From contig DAOUHX010000402.1 of NCBI GenBank assembly GCA_034428395.1, positions 1-31,656 of the forward strand: 31,656 nucleotides of DNA, in the 5' to 3' direction. The number at the start of each line of letters is the position of its first letter. Within the stretch, counting starts at the first letter, position 1. This document shows positions 31,054 to 31,656 of the stretch, piece after piece. The notes beneath the pieces are model-generated. The model was not told the origin of the DNA, did no database searches, and saw only the letters and a list, made by a program, of their open reading frames with translations. A program made the translations under genes and the position numbers. This DNA is from Bin5 sp034428395. Its GTDB lineage: Bacteria; Chloroflexota; Anaerolineae; Caldilineales; Caldilineaceae.

Positions 31054-31656
31054 ATGGGCACGACGCGGCTGACGCAGCAGCAGATGGCATTTTTCGAAAC
31101 GTTTGGCTACCTCTATTTTCCGGGGCTAATGGCAGATTGTGTTGACAGGATTATCGAGGAGTTCGAGAGGGTCTGGGCGGAACATGGCGGCGGTCACCAC
31201 GGGCAGGAACATGATGGCGAGCAGCGGTCCTGCATTTTGCCCTTCCCCGACCGAAACGTGTATCTGAGTTCCCTGTTGGACGACCCGCGCATCCACGACA
31301 TCGCGGCCAGTATTTGCGGGGACGACTTCAACTACACCAGCGGCGACGGAAACTTCTACGCCGGTGACACCCGCTGGCACTCAGACGGCTACAAGCCCGA
31401 CCGGATTCTCAGCATCAAGATCGCCTTCTATCTCGATCCGCTGACGCGGGAGACGGGCGCGTTGCGCATCATTCCCGGCAGCCACCGCGTCGGCGACGCC
31501 TATGCCGATGCCGTTGAGACCGAGATAAAGGAGAGTGGCAAGATCTGGGGCAAAGAAGGAAGCGAGGTCCCCGCGCTGGCCCTTGAGACCACGCCTGGCG
31601 ACATCGTCGTCTTCAACCACAATCTGAAACATGCCGCGTTCGGCGGTTCGGCGCGA
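31054..31656 (+). CDS. Phytanoyl-CoA dioxygenase (PhyH) family protein, 3' end outside window
   Basis: The frame is open to the last base; 201 residues are visible. It is an Fe(II)/2-oxoglutarate-dependent oxygenase of the PhyH family. The iron ligands are visible as H109 and D111 in WHSDGY and H193 in FNHNLKHAAFGG. GYLYFPGL near the start, IKIAFYLDPLTRETGALRII (landmark at 121-140) and PGSHR are family hallmarks. The 2-oxoglutarate-binding Arg should come soon after the end of the window. Members hydroxylate many small molecules, and environmental Chloroflexota often carry many copies, so no substrate is assigned. It has its own promoter and a strong ribosome site, so it is a separate unit from the ligase gene. 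Confidence 0.92.
   Translation, partial: MGTTRLTQQQMAFFETFGYLYFPGLMADCVDRIIEEFERVWAEHGGGHHGQEHDGEQRSCILPFPDRNVYLSSLLDDPRIHDIAASICGDDFNYTSGDGNFYAGDTRWHSDGYKPDRILSIKIAFYLDPLTRETGALRIIPGSHRVGDAYADAVETEIKESGKIWGKEGSEVPALALETTPGDIVVFNHNLKHAAFGGSAR

Overview
This is a GC-rich, densely coding bacterial window. Most genes lie on the plus strand; the only convincing minus-strand gene is the membrane protein at 25785-26801. No rRNA, tRNA, phage gene, transposase or CRISPR array was seen, so the taxon is inferred from gene content alone. Tandem Gfo/Idh/MocA dehydrogenases, a sulfatase-fold enzyme, a phytanoyl-CoA-type dioxygenase, a CHAT protease and a glycosidase-fold/O-antigen-ligase fusion all point to Chloroflexota, perhaps the Caldilineae/Anaerolineae side. 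That assignment is an inference.

Layout. (a) 1-3072: the end of one Gfo/Idh/MocA oxidoreductase, a complete second one, then a YgeY-type M20 hydrolase preceded by a good promoter and a long leader able to fold into stem-loops. (b) 3215-5057: the yggS-proC-yggT housekeeping cluster. (c) 5188-6683: a lipoprotein built of three 81-residue repeats, followed closely by a small zincin-like metallopeptidase. (d) 6684-9608: about 2.9 kb with no credible gene. It holds seven short tandem arrays with periods of exactly 7 or 10 bp, a diverged ~185-bp sequence present twice, a 24-bp palindromic repeat present twice and several perfect hairpins. (e) 9609-13885: a lipoprotein, a single-pass protein with an SH3-like end, a sulfatase-fold hydrolase with Thr where the formylglycine Cys is expected, and an Ldh-family dehydrogenase. 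(f) 13940-25763: a probable ten-gene operon dhaK-dhaL-glpK-dhaM-HPr-EI-glpA-glpB-glpC-panE-like, with a promoter before dhaK. (g) 25785-30942: a minus-strand polytopic membrane protein divergent from a CHAT protease, followed by the glycosidase-fold/O-antigen-ligase fusion. (h) 31054 to the end: the start of a PhyH-family dioxygenase with its own promoter and a strong Shine-Dalgarno.

How it works together. The large operon joins both bacterial routes from C3 polyols to dihydroxyacetone phosphate. GlpK phosphorylates glycerol and GlpABC oxidises glycerol-3-phosphate, passing electrons to the membrane. DhaK/DhaL phosphorylate dihydroxyacetone using phosphate carried from PEP by EI, HPr and DhaM, all encoded in the same operon. 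No sugar-specific EIIB/EIIC is present, so this looks like a phosphotransferase chain dedicated to dihydroxyacetone rather than to sugar import. Its HPr has an unusual ~65-residue disordered N-terminal extension.

The most unusual items are this dedicated chain, the ligase fusion whose glycosidase domain has lost its nucleophile, the period-7/period-10 repeat island and the three-repeat lipoprotein.
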